A stretch of 64,000 nucleotides of DNA from CAWKKW01 sp963850345 (GTDB lineage Bacteria > Acidobacteriota > Terriglobia > Terriglobales > Acidobacteriaceae): positions 62,001-126,000 of the forward strand of contig CAWKKW010000008.1 in the NCBI GenBank assembly GCA_963850345.1, in the 5' to 3' direction. Under the pieces are notes generated by a model. The model did not search any database and was not told the origin of the DNA. It was given only the letters and a program-made list of their open reading frames with translations. Position numbers and translations under genes: made by a program. Shown piece after piece: positions 8,679-16,513 of this stretch; within the stretch, counting starts at the first letter, position 1; every line of letters begins with the position of its first letter.

Positions 8679-10013
8679 ATGGCACGTATTTACCCGTTTC
8701 GCGCAATTCGTTATAACCCCTCTCTGGTGCGGATGGACGACGTCGTAACCCAGCCCTACGACAAGATTTCACCATCGATGCAGCAGGCCTATTACCGCCG
8801 CAGCCCGTACAATCTCGTCCGCATCGTTCTGGGGCTTCCTGAGCTGTTTGACGGTCAAGAGGGAGAGGACGTCTACAGCCGCGCCGCTCGCGATTTCAAA
8901 GACTGGCGCGCGCAGGGCGTGCTCGCTGCCGAACGGCAGCCTTGCATCTTCGCCTACTCGCAGCAATTCGCCGTTCCCGGCGCCAACGGCCTTACCTGCG
9001 AACGCAAGGGCTTTATCGCTCTGGGCGAGCTGTATGACTACAGCCAGAACGTGGTGTTTCGCCACGAACAGACGCTTTCGAAGCCCAAATCCGATCGCCT
9101 GAACCTGCTGCGCGCCACTCGCGCCCACTTCGGCCAGGTCTTCATGCTGTACTCCGATCCCGGCCTCAGCGCGGAGAAGATCCTCGCCTCCTCCAGCTTC
9201 ACTCCGGAGATTGAAGTCACGGACGAATACGGCGTATCGCATCGCGTTTCCAAAGTCAGCGATCCGAACACAATCAAGATGGTTGTCAGCGCGATGGAAG
9301 CGAAGAAGCTGATCATCGCCGATGGACACCATCGCTACGAGACGGCGCTGAGCTATTCCAAGGAATTTGCGCCCAAGAGCACGGCCAGCACCGAGCGCAG
9401 CTCTTCCTCCCTGCCGCAGCCTGCATATCCTGAGGCGGCCATGATGATGACCTTCGTCAACATGGATTCGGATGGCCTGGTGATCCTGCCGACACATCGG
9501 GTGGTGTTCGGACTGGAGGGCTTCAGCCCATCGGCCTTTCTGGAGAGCGCGACGCCCTTTTACCAGGTTGAGGAGATGGACGACGCTGCACCGCAGACGC
9601 TCCTGGATCGCCTAAAGCAAGTGAGCGCAGATCGCGCGGCGTTCCTCGCCGTCTTCCCGTCAGGACGATATCTGCTGACCGCGAAAACGGCTGCAACCAC
9701 CGATGCGCTTAAGAACGTTTCGGCGCGGCAACGCCAGCTCGCGGTGGTCCAGCTCCATCTCCTGGTGCTTGAAAATCTGCTCGGCATCTCACCCGAAGCC
9801 ATTCGCGAACAACGCAATCTTCGCTACGTACGCGAAGCCACCGAGGCGGTGGAGCAGGTGTCTCGGGGCGAAGCCAATGCTGCGTTCCTGATGAACCCAA
9901 TCACCATGTCGCAGCTTCGCGAGGTCGCCTTCGCCGGAGAGGTTCTGCCGCAGAAGTCCACGGATTTCTACCCGAAACTCTTAAGCGGACTTGCAATCTA
10001 TGGGTTGGACTGA
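8679..10013 (+). CDS. DUF1015 family protein
   Basis: A 444-residue cytoplasmic protein recognised as DUF1015 by its N-terminus (MARIYPFRAIRYNP, VVTQPYDKISP), its conserved ADGHHRYETAL segment near residue 210, and AFLMNPITMSQLREVAFAGE close to the C-terminus, followed by the family-type ending KSTDFYPKLLSGL. The invariant His-His-Arg suggests a ligand or nucleotide site, but I do not know a demonstrated activity. Full family length, no signal peptide. ATG 8679 is preceded by GGAG/GGAAG. Its 3' end overlaps the amidase gene by 14 bases, so it may lead an operon that continues through the cell-wall genes downstream. Confidence 0.88.
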   Translation: MARIYPFRAIRYNPSLVRMDDVVTQPYDKISPSMQQAYYRRSPYNLVRIVLGLPELFDGQEGEDVYSRAARDFKDWRAQGVLAAERQPCIFAYSQQFAVPGANGLTCERKGFIALGELYDYSQNVVFRHEQTLSKPKSDRLNLLRATRAHFGQVFMLYSDPGLSAEKILASSSFTPEIEVTDEYGVSHRVSKVSDPNTIKMVVSAMEAKKLIIADGHHRYETALSYSKEFAPKSTASTERSSSSLPQPAYPEAAMMMTFVNMDSDGLVILPTHRVVFGLEGFSPSAFLESATPFYQVEEMDDAAPQTLLDRLKQVSADRAAFLAVFPSGRYLLTAKTAATTDALKNVSARQRQLAVVQLHLLVLENLLGISPEAIREQRNLRYVREATEAVEQVSRGEANAAFLMNPITMSQLREVAFAGEVLPQKSTDFYPKLLSGLAIYGLD

Positions 10014-10824
10014 GGATCGGCGCTTGCTGGGGCGCCTCATGCTCTGGAGCACGCTGGGCTTCGCCCCGCTCATCGCATCGACCCAGCAGCAGGCACACGC
10101 TCAACTACCGGCAGCGCAGAAGCAGCCTGCTCAGTCTTCCCCGAGCCCTCCCTCTTCCACTCTGCCTGTGCCCTCGCAACCGCGCAGCATCCCTCCGTTT
10201 GCGACCGCGCCGGTCCGTCCAGTCGAGCCGCGGTTTGTGGTGGTGATTGATGCGGCGCATGGCGGTACCGACACCGGCGCCAGCATCAGCGAACACCTTT
10301 TGGAAAAAGACATCGTGCTTTCCTTGTCGGTGCGGCTGCGATCGACGCTGGCTTCGCGCGGCATTCAGGTCGTCACCACACGGGAATCGGATACCAGTCT
10401 TTCCACCACGACGCGCGCCGAGATGGCGAACCACGCTGCCGCCGCTGCCTGCGTCATCCTGCACGCGACCGCGACCGGCAGTGGCGTGCACCTGTTCACC
10501 TCTTCGCTGAGCCAGACCGCACCCTCCCGCTTCCTTCCGTGGCAATCCGCGCAGTCCGCCTCCGTTACGCAGAGCCTTCGTCTGTCGTCTGAAGTGAACG
10601 CAGCCCTCGCGCATGCGGAGATCCCCGTCATGCTGGGGCGCACCTACATTCAACCGCTGGATAGCCTCGCCTGCCCGGCAATCGCGATCGAGATCGCGCC
10701 GCTCGCGGCTACCACCAGCCACGCGGGATCGCCGCTGGCCGACGCCGAATACCAGCGGCGCATCATCGATGCCACAGCCGGCGCGCTGCAGCAATGGCGG
10801 AATGACTGGAGACTGCAGCCATGA
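10000..10824 (+). CDS. N-acetylmuramoyl-L-alanine amidase (Amidase_3)
   Basis: A 274-residue exported zinc amidase. An N-terminal hydrophobic segment (LMLWSTLGFAPLIAS) is followed by a long Pro/Ser/Gln linker to about residue 70 and then the Amidase_3 fold. The first zinc histidine is in VVIDAAHGG and the zinc glutamate in EHLLEKDIV. The second histidine is in CVILHATAT, and the catalytic glutamate is probably in PAIAIEIAPL. DAAHGG replaces the usual DAGHGG. It would cleave the bond between MurNAc and L-Ala in the periplasm. An in-frame TTG at 9991 is an alternative start. It overlaps the DUF1015 gene upstream and shares ATGA with the GerMN gene downstream. Confidence 0.83.
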   Translation: MGWTEDRRLLGRLMLWSTLGFAPLIASTQQQAHAQLPAAQKQPAQSSPSPPSSTLPVPSQPRSIPPFATAPVRPVEPRFVVVIDAAHGGTDTGASISEHLLEKDIVLSLSVRLRSTLASRGIQVVTTRESDTSLSTTTRAEMANHAAAAACVILHATATGSGVHLFTSSLSQTAPSRFLPWQSAQSASVTQSLRLSSEVNAALAHAEIPVMLGRTYIQPLDSLACPAIAIEIAPLAATTSHAGSPLADAEYQRRIIDATAGALQQWRNDWRLQP

Positions 10825-11465
10825 TTCCCCGGTACCAGCGCATTCTCTTCTGGGTCTTACTGGCGGTGGCCGTGGGCATGGCGATCGTGCTGATCCGGCT
10901 TCGCGAACGCGCGCAGGACCGGCTGCTCGCCGCAGCCGACACGGTACCGCTCTCAACGCCTGTCGATACTGCGGGCGAGTCGGTGACCCTAATGATTGCC
11001 AACGATGCCGACGGATCCCTGGCACCCGTACACCGGAGTGTGCCTTTACCCAAAGAGCTGAATGCGCGCGCACGCGTTCTGCTGCAGAGACTTCTTGCGG
11101 AATATGCCAACCCGCAATCAACCCATCCAATTCTTGCGGGACCCGGTGTCGAAGAGGTCTTTCTCATGCCGCTGAACGCACCAAACGGCACAGGAGGGAG
11201 CAACCCTCGGCCTGCGAATACTTCCTCTTCAGACCTGATGGCCGTCGTCAACCTCAGCCGTTCGTTGGCCGAGAGCCATCCTTCCGGAATTGAACCGGAG
11301 ACGCTGACGCTGCTATCGATCATCGGTACCCTGCACGCAAACCTGCCGCAGATTGGCGAAGTTCGCTTCCTCGTCGATGGCCAGGCGCAGGATACTCTCG
11401 CCGGGCATGCGGATTTGACCCGCGTCTACCTCGCCGATGGCGCCACTCCGGGAGTTCGCCCTTGA
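10821..11465 (+). CDS. GerMN-domain membrane-anchored protein
   Basis: A 214-residue protein with one N-terminal membrane anchor (ILFWVLLAVAVGMAIVLI, residues 8-25) and an exported domain. The domain ends in the GerMN pattern VRFLVDGQAQDTL-GHADL. GerMN domains are named after spore germination GerM but also occur in non-sporulating bacteria beside peptidoglycan genes. Here it follows an amidase (4-base ATGA overlap) and precedes glutamate racemase (TTGA overlap), so a cell-wall role is the natural inference. A proline/asparagine-rich stretch around residues 120-135 looks like a loop. No catalytic residues are recognisable. Confidence 0.8.
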   Translation: MIPRYQRILFWVLLAVAVGMAIVLIRLRERAQDRLLAAADTVPLSTPVDTAGESVTLMIANDADGSLAPVHRSVPLPKELNARARVLLQRLLAEYANPQSTHPILAGPGVEEVFLMPLNAPNGTGGSNPRPANTSSSDLMAVVNLSRSLAESHPSGIEPETLTLLSIIGTLHANLPQIGEVRFLVDGQAQDTLAGHADLTRVYLADGATPGVRP

Positions 11466-12295
11466 GCCCTCGCCCGGACCACTTCTCGCCGGTCAAGATT
11501 GGCGTATTCGACTCCGGAGTCGGCGGCCTCACCGTTCTGCGTGCCTTGCTGCCGCGCATCCCTGGGGCCGAATACATCTATGTTGGCGACACAGCGAGGC
11601 TGCCTTACGGCTCCAAATCTCGGGCGACCATCGCTCGGTATGCGGTGTCGAGCGCGCGCTTTCTCGTGGACCAGGGTGCACAGTTCCTGGTGATCGCCTG
11701 TAACACGGCCAGCGCCCTGGCCATCGACGACATTCGCAGCGCCTCTCCCGTTCCGGTGCTCGGAGTCATTGAGACTGGCGCAGCCGAGGCTCGCGCCAAC
11801 TCCACCACTGGAGATGTGCTGGTGATCGCCACCGACGCCACAGTGCAAAGCCACGCCTATGCCGCAGCCTGCCGGGAACTCGGGATGCGTGCGCTTGAGA
11901 AAGCCTGTCCGCTGCTGGTGCCGCTGGTGGAGGAAGGGTGGATTGAGCATCCTGTCACGACGGAAGTTCTTCGGATTTACTTGACCGAACTGCTGCAACG
12001 CGCGGAAGCGGATGGCCTGCAGGCGGACACGCTGGTCCTAGGCTGCACGCATTATCCCTTGCTGCGCAGCCAGATTGAACGCGCAGTACCGGCTTCCATT
12101 CAGGTTATCGATTCTGCTGAAGCCACGGCCAAACGGGTATGCGCCGCGCTGGGGATTCCAGCCTCTGCGGTGATCGATAGCCTGCCGCAACTTCGCTTCT
12201 TCGCTACCGACTCGACGGTGAAATTTCGCCAGCTCGGAACGCGCTTCCTGGGCCAGCCTATCGAGGACGTCGAGTTGGTCGATCTCGGCGGCTGA
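11462..12295 (+). CDS. murI: Glutamate racemase
   Basis: A 277-residue cofactor-independent racemase making D-glutamate for peptidoglycan. The two catalytic cysteines are C80 in IACNTASAL and C195 in LGCTHYPLL. The N-terminus IGVFDSGVGGLTVL and the GDTARLPYGSKS loop are diagnostic. The start is TTG at 11462, with GGGAG seven bases upstream; it shares bases with the GerMN stop codon (TTGA), a typical coupled junction. Length and all key residues are normal. It completes a compact cell-wall gene string. Confidence 0.95.
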   Translation: MSPRPDHFSPVKIGVFDSGVGGLTVLRALLPRIPGAEYIYVGDTARLPYGSKSRATIARYAVSSARFLVDQGAQFLVIACNTASALAIDDIRSASPVPVLGVIETGAAEARANSTTGDVLVIATDATVQSHAYAAACRELGMRALEKACPLLVPLVEEGWIEHPVTTEVLRIYLTELLQRAEADGLQADTLVLGCTHYPLLRSQIERAVPASIQVIDSAEATAKRVCAALGIPASAVIDSLPQLRFFATDSTVKFRQLGTRFLGQPIEDVELVDLGG

Positions 12296-12360
12296 TATTC
12301 TTACATCTTGTGTGCAGGAGTTCGGTAGTCCTGCCGGAAGACTTTGAAGGAGTTGCTGGA

Positions 12361-13128
12361 ATGCTCACTCTTGAGGGACGCACTGCCGTCATCTTTGGCC
12401 TGGCCAATAAACGAAGTATCGCCTGGGCGATCGCACAGAAGCTGCAGGCCGCCGGCGCACGGTTGGCGATCAGCTATCAGAATGAACGGCTTCGCCTGGA
12501 AGCAGAGAGCCTCGCGGCGGAGCTGCCCGGGGCAGAGCTGTTCCAGTGCGATGTGTCAAACGATGCGGAGATCGATCGCGTCTTCGCCCAGATCAAGGAG
12601 CGATTTGGCAAGCTGGACGTGCTGGTGCACTCGGTCGCCTTCGCGCCCGCGGATGAGTTGAAGAACGACTTCCTTCAGACCACGCGTGAGGGATTTCGCA
12701 TCGCGCACGACGTCAGCGTCTACTCGCTGATTGCGCTCAGCAGGGGCGCGGCGCCGCTGATGACAGAAGGCGGCAGCATCATCACGCTCACCTACTACGG
12801 AGCAGAAAAGGTAGTACCGCACTACAAGGTCATGGGCGTGGCGAAAGCTGCTCTGGAAGCGACAGTGAAGTACCTCGCCAACGATTTGGGTCGGAGAAAG
12901 ATTCGCGTCAACGCCATCTCTGCTGGTCCAATCAAGACACTGGCTGCCCGCGGGATCGGCAACCTGGGCGATATGCTCAAGTACCACGCGGACCGTGCGC
13001 CCCTGGGACGAAACGTGGAGCAGTCGGAGGTCGGCGATACGGCTGCGTTCCTGGCATCGGATATGGCCAGCGGCATCACCGGCGAAATTCTTTACGTGGA
13101 CTGCGGTTACAACATCGTGGGCTTTTGA
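12361..13128 (+). CDS. fabI: Enoyl-[acyl-carrier-protein] reductase FabI
   Basis: A 255-residue short-chain dehydrogenase/reductase that reduces the trans-2 double bond of enoyl-ACP with NAD(P)H in fatty-acid elongation. The nucleotide loop is FGLANKRSIAWAIA. The active site is the FabI form: Y145 in TLTYYG, and Y155 with K162 in PHYKVMGVAKA. The C-terminus (MASGITGEILYVDCGYNIVG) is canonical. I chose ATG 12361 because AAGGAG lies eight bases ahead; the frame is open to 12310 but the extension is not FabI-like. It is convergent with the cytochrome operon. Confidence 0.95.
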   Translation: MLTLEGRTAVIFGLANKRSIAWAIAQKLQAAGARLAISYQNERLRLEAESLAAELPGAELFQCDVSNDAEIDRVFAQIKERFGKLDVLVHSVAFAPADELKNDFLQTTREGFRIAHDVSVYSLIALSRGAAPLMTEGGSIITLTYYGAEKVVPHYKVMGVAKAALEATVKYLANDLGRRKIRVNAISAGPIKTLAARGIGNLGDMLKYHADRAPLGRNVEQSEVGDTAAFLASDMASGITGEILYVDCGYNIVGF

Positions 13129-13133
13129 GGAAA

Positions 13134-13150
13134 GGGCCGCAATCCGGCCC
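13134..13150. terminator. Short GC hairpin between convergent fabI and cytochrome genes
   Basis: A perfect six-base stem (GGGCCG with CGGCCC) and a five-base loop sit between the stop codons of two convergent genes. There is no T-run on either side, so this is at best a weak or factor-assisted bidirectional terminator. The call rests on position and pairing only. Confidence 0.35.
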
Positions 13151-13156
13151 CATCTC

Positions 13157-15943
13157 CTACCGGCCCGCCAGGGCTTGGTTTCCACTTCCCGCGGCTCTCA
13201 GTCTGTTTCCTGATTCGCTGTGGCGAGGCGCAGTCACTACCGGTTCTGAGATATAGCTGACGTACGCTGCCAGTGCCTGCACCTCCTGGTCGTTGAAGGA
13301 GAAGACCGGCATGCCACCCTGCCGCATGCGGCCCGTTGGATGCCGCAGCATGTTGGCCAGCATTTCGGCTGGAAGACTCGCGCCGGCGTTTGCCAGTGCC
13401 GGGGCTGCCGTGCTGCCTCCCGCTCCCTCGGCTCCATGACAACTGCCGCATTTGCGTGCGGCGAAGACCGACCTGCCCTGGAGTGCAACCGCGCTCATCA
13501 CAGGCCGGGGCGTACTCGCTTCAGGCCGAACGAACTGCACAGGTCCGGTGAGTGAAGCGACTTCTTTCCGCGCCGCTGTCGTTGTTTCTGCCGGCTCGGT
13601 TCTGGCCACTGCAGGCGCTGCCGCCGGAGGTGCGCTCAGGCTCAGGATGTACTCAATGAGCGCGTTCAGATCGTCGCCGGCCATCTTGACCGGCGGCATT
13701 CCGCCCGCCTTCATCTTGGCTGTTGGGTGTTGAAACAGATTGAGGACCTGCGGAGCCTGCATCGTCTTGCCGACAGCGGTAAGCGCCGGAGCGAAGCGCG
13801 TTCCCACCGCTCCTACTCCATGACAAGCAGTACATCCGTGACTCAGGAAGATGGCTTCACCCTTCTGCTGCACTGGATCTGAGACGCGAATGAGTTCGGC
13901 AGCGGGCGTGGGGCTCGGGCTGGTCGGCGCGGTGACTGGCCGCGTTGCCGCAGGCTCCACCACGACAGTCTTGGCCGCCTCCAGAGCGACATCATTGGAG
14001 GCGGGCTTATTCGTCACAGACTCGACTACTTTATCCTGCGGAATGACCGGAGCAGCTGCGCTCGCGACTGCACTGTCCTTCTTCTTAGACAGGCTGCGCA
14101 GATAGGCGGTGAGCGATGACAACTCCGAATCGTTCAGGTCTGGCGCGGCCATGCCGCCTGCCATCATCTTGGCGGTCGGATGCCGCAGCAACTGTTTCAG
14201 CGCCGCGTCGGTGTATTTGCGCCCAACGGGGTAGAGCGAAGGTGCACGCGGTGTTCCTTTCAGATCCTCGCCATGACAGGCGAAACACGCACGTGAATCC
14301 ACGATCTGTTGCCCTGCCGCGATCGCTCCGCTCCCATTCACCGCTGCAGTGCCGACGCTCGCGCGAAGCAGCGAAGGCGCGGGCTGGGGAGCTGCGGCGA
14401 CGGCCGCCGTCGCAGAGGAAGGACCTGCTGCGACGACTATGGAGTTGTTGCCCCCACCCAGCGATCCGAGGTAGGCGATCAAGGCCGACATATCCGACTC
14501 ACTCAGCGTCTGCGCCGGCATGCCGCCGGCACGCATCTTCGCCGTCGGATTCTTGAGCAGTGAAGCAATCTGAGCCGACGGATATTTGCTGCTGATCTGT
14601 GTCAACGCCGGACCAATCGGGCCGCCTACTCCTGCGTCTCCATGGCAGGCATTGCAACCGCCAGCTTCAAACAGCGCTTTGCCTTTGACTGCCTCCGGAC
14701 TAAGTGCATGAGTGACAGTTACAGGGCCGGTTAGAGATGCCATGCGGTACGGCTCAAACGGCTTGTGAAAGTAGTCGTCCTGTTCCTGGTCCTGGCGAGC
14801 GAGTTGAGACGCTGTCGCCGGATCGTGCATGTCGTCGAGATGGCTCTTGATGCCGAGCCAGATCAATCCGAAGACGACGATCGCGACTGCGCCCACTGGA
14901 ATCGGACGGCGCCAGGGACGACGCTCGATGCCGCGGTCCAGAAACGGCAACAGGAACAGTAATCCCACCAAGATAGTTGGGATCACCACCATGCCGATCA
15001 CGGCGCGCGGGCCCTCCCAATACTTGAGCCACTGAAACAGCGGTAGGTAGTACCACTCGGGGCGCGGCAGATAATGGCTGTCGGTGGGATTCGCAAGGGG
15101 TCCGAGCTTCACCGGCACAAAATGCGAGAGCCAGCCGAGAACACCCATAACCACCAATGCGAATGCCATATCCAGCAGGACCTGCTTCGGATAGAACATC
15201 TCGACGCGCAGCTTCGGTTCGATCGGATGTTCCTTGATCGGACCCGCGGCTCCGGCCTTACGGAAAAGAAACACGTGGGCCACGACGAAGATCACGATCA
15301 TGGCCGGAATGACGAACACATGCAGCACGTAGAAACGCGACACCGTCAGCGTGCCCATGGCCGAACCGCCGCGCAGCAGGCGACGAATGTATTCGCCCAC
15401 GATCGGGGCCTGCCCGGCGACATTGGTACCTACCGAACTCGCGAAGTACGCCTTCTGATCCCAAGGCAAAAGGTATCCGGTGAAGGCCATGCCCAACATG
15501 AGCAGCGACAACACGCAGCCGGCTACCCACAACAGTTCGCGCTTGCCTTTATAAGAACCGAACAACAGCGTCTGCAGAAAATGCAGCAGCAGCACAACCA
15601 CCATGGCGCTGGAGCCATAGGAGTGCAGGCTGCGGAGAAACGATCCTGCCGCAACTTCCTTCACGATGTATGACACGCTCACATGCGCTGTAACCGGAGA
15701 AGGCACGTAATACAGCGCGAGGCAGAGCCCCGTCACCACCTGCAGCAGCAGGATGAACAGCAGTGCCGATCCGAAGACGTACGCGAAGCGCGCTCCGCCG
15801 GGGATGGGCTCCTGCAATGTGTGGTGCAGCATCTTCTTCGCACCGGTGCGATGGTCGATCCAATCCCACACCTGCGAAGCGATTCTCGGTTTCTCTGCGA
15901 CGAGGACCGAGGAAGAGCGGGCAGTTCTCCCGGGGATCTTCAA
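13157..15943 (-). CDS. b6-type cytochrome b fused to four cytochrome c domains
   Basis: A 928-residue membrane protein. Residues 1-370 are cytochrome b with about eight membrane helices. Heme-b histidines are H107/H121 and H208/H223; the 14/15 spacing is of b6 type, not bc1 type. The quinol-site motif is PEWY at 295-298. The rest is exported and holds four c-type heme sites at 430-434 (CNACH), 553-557 (CFACH), 704-708 (CTACH) and 832-836 (CGSCH). Each is followed by a Met-bearing GGM ligand loop and joined by Ala/Pro linkers. With the Rieske protein it should oxidise menaquinol and carry electrons along a covalent heme chain. The start ATG overlaps the Rieske stop (ATGA), with GAGG five bases ahead. 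Four c domains on one cytochrome b is unusual. Confidence 0.93.
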   Translation of the reverse strand: MKIPGRTARSSSVLVAEKPRIASQVWDWIDHRTGAKKMLHHTLQEPIPGGARFAYVFGSALLFILLLQVVTGLCLALYYVPSPVTAHVSVSYIVKEVAAGSFLRSLHSYGSSAMVVVLLLHFLQTLLFGSYKGKRELLWVAGCVLSLLMLGMAFTGYLLPWDQKAYFASSVGTNVAGQAPIVGEYIRRLLRGGSAMGTLTVSRFYVLHVFVIPAMIVIFVVAHVFLFRKAGAAGPIKEHPIEPKLRVEMFYPKQVLLDMAFALVVMGVLGWLSHFVPVKLGPLANPTDSHYLPRPEWYYLPLFQWLKYWEGPRAVIGMVVIPTILVGLLFLLPFLDRGIERRPWRRPIPVGAVAIVVFGLIWLGIKSHLDDMHDPATASQLARQDQEQDDYFHKPFEPYRMASLTGPVTVTHALSPEAVKGKALFEAGGCNACHGDAGVGGPIGPALTQISSKYPSAQIASLLKNPTAKMRAGGMPAQTLSESDMSALIAYLGSLGGGNNSIVVAAGPSSATAAVAAAPQPAPSLLRASVGTAAVNGSGAIAAGQQIVDSRACFACHGEDLKGTPRAPSLYPVGRKYTDAALKQLLRHPTAKMMAGGMAAPDLNDSELSSLTAYLRSLSKKKDSAVASAAAPVIPQDKVVESVTNKPASNDVALEAAKTVVVEPAATRPVTAPTSPSPTPAAELIRVSDPVQQKGEAIFLSHGCTACHGVGAVGTRFAPALTAVGKTMQAPQVLNLFQHPTAKMKAGGMPPVKMAGDDLNALIEYILSLSAPPAAAPAVARTEPAETTTAARKEVASLTGPVQFVRPEASTPRPVMSAVALQGRSVFAARKCGSCHGAEGAGGSTAAPALANAGASLPAEMLANMLRHPTGRMRQGGMPVFSFNDQEVQALAAYVSYISEPVVTAPRHSESGNRLRAAGSGNQALAGR

Positions 15944-16482
15944 CTCGTCACCTCGCGGTCGGGAATGTTGGGACGGAACTGCTCATAGCGCACCATGACT
16001 TTGCCATCTACCACCTTGGTTTCAAGCGCGTCGAGTGCACGCGGAGGCGGGCCGGAGCAATGCTTTCCATCCGCGGAGAACTGGCCGCCATGGCATGGAC
16101 ACACAAATCGATCTTGATCTTCATGCCACGAGACCGTGCAGCCCAGGTGAGGACAGATGGCGGACAAGGCTTTCACTTCGCCCGCCGCCTGGATCAGGTA
16201 CACGACTGGTTGCGCAGCCGTTTCCTGCCATGCATCGCGCTGATTGAGTTCCAGGGTGCGCCGGATGGGCGCCTTCGATCCCGACAGGTCGTTGACCGGA
16301 CCTGCTTCCGCCCAGGAGGACTCCTTGGCTTTCACGTTGAGTGGATAAAAGATGAAGCGCACCATGGGAATGGCTAGAAATGCAGCCATGCCCGTCGCGG
16401 CTCCTCCAAACAATAAGCCGAGAAACGATCGGCGCGATCCATCCTGCACATGTGGCTGCTGTGCATCCTCGTGAGTGTCCAT
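15940..16482 (-). CDS. Rieske iron-sulfur protein of a bc-type complex
   Basis: A 180-residue protein with an SRRSFLGLLFGG leader that serves as a twin-arginine-like signal and membrane anchor, followed by a Rieske domain. The [2Fe-2S] ligands are in CPHLGC and CPCHGG. The frame continues to 16698, but I start at ATG 16482 because a near-perfect GAGGAGG lies four bases ahead. It sits between the Cyc2-like gene (31-base gap) and the cytochrome b-c4 gene (ATGA overlap), giving a minimal quinol-oxidising complex. It takes one electron from quinol and hands it to the cytochrome c domains. Confidence 0.94.
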   Translation of the reverse strand: MDTHEDAQQPHVQDGSRRSFLGLLFGGAATGMAAFLAIPMVRFIFYPLNVKAKESSWAEAGPVNDLSGSKAPIRRTLELNQRDAWQETAAQPVVYLIQAAGEVKALSAICPHLGCTVSWHEDQDRFVCPCHGGQFSADGKHCSGPPPRALDALETKVVDGKVMVRYEQFRPNIPDREVTS

Positions 16483-16513
16483 GCGTCCTCCTCGTGCGTG
16501 ACTGGGGAAAGTA

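Noticed and set aside
13134..13150. Hairpin considered as a full intrinsic terminator
   Set aside because: Stem is only six bases with no T-tract on either strand, so it is kept only as a weak candidate.
15074..15673. A 199-codon plus-strand frame inside the cytochrome b gene
   Set aside because: It is His/Gln/Arg-rich, has no ribosome site, and is the mirror of membrane helices on the true strand.
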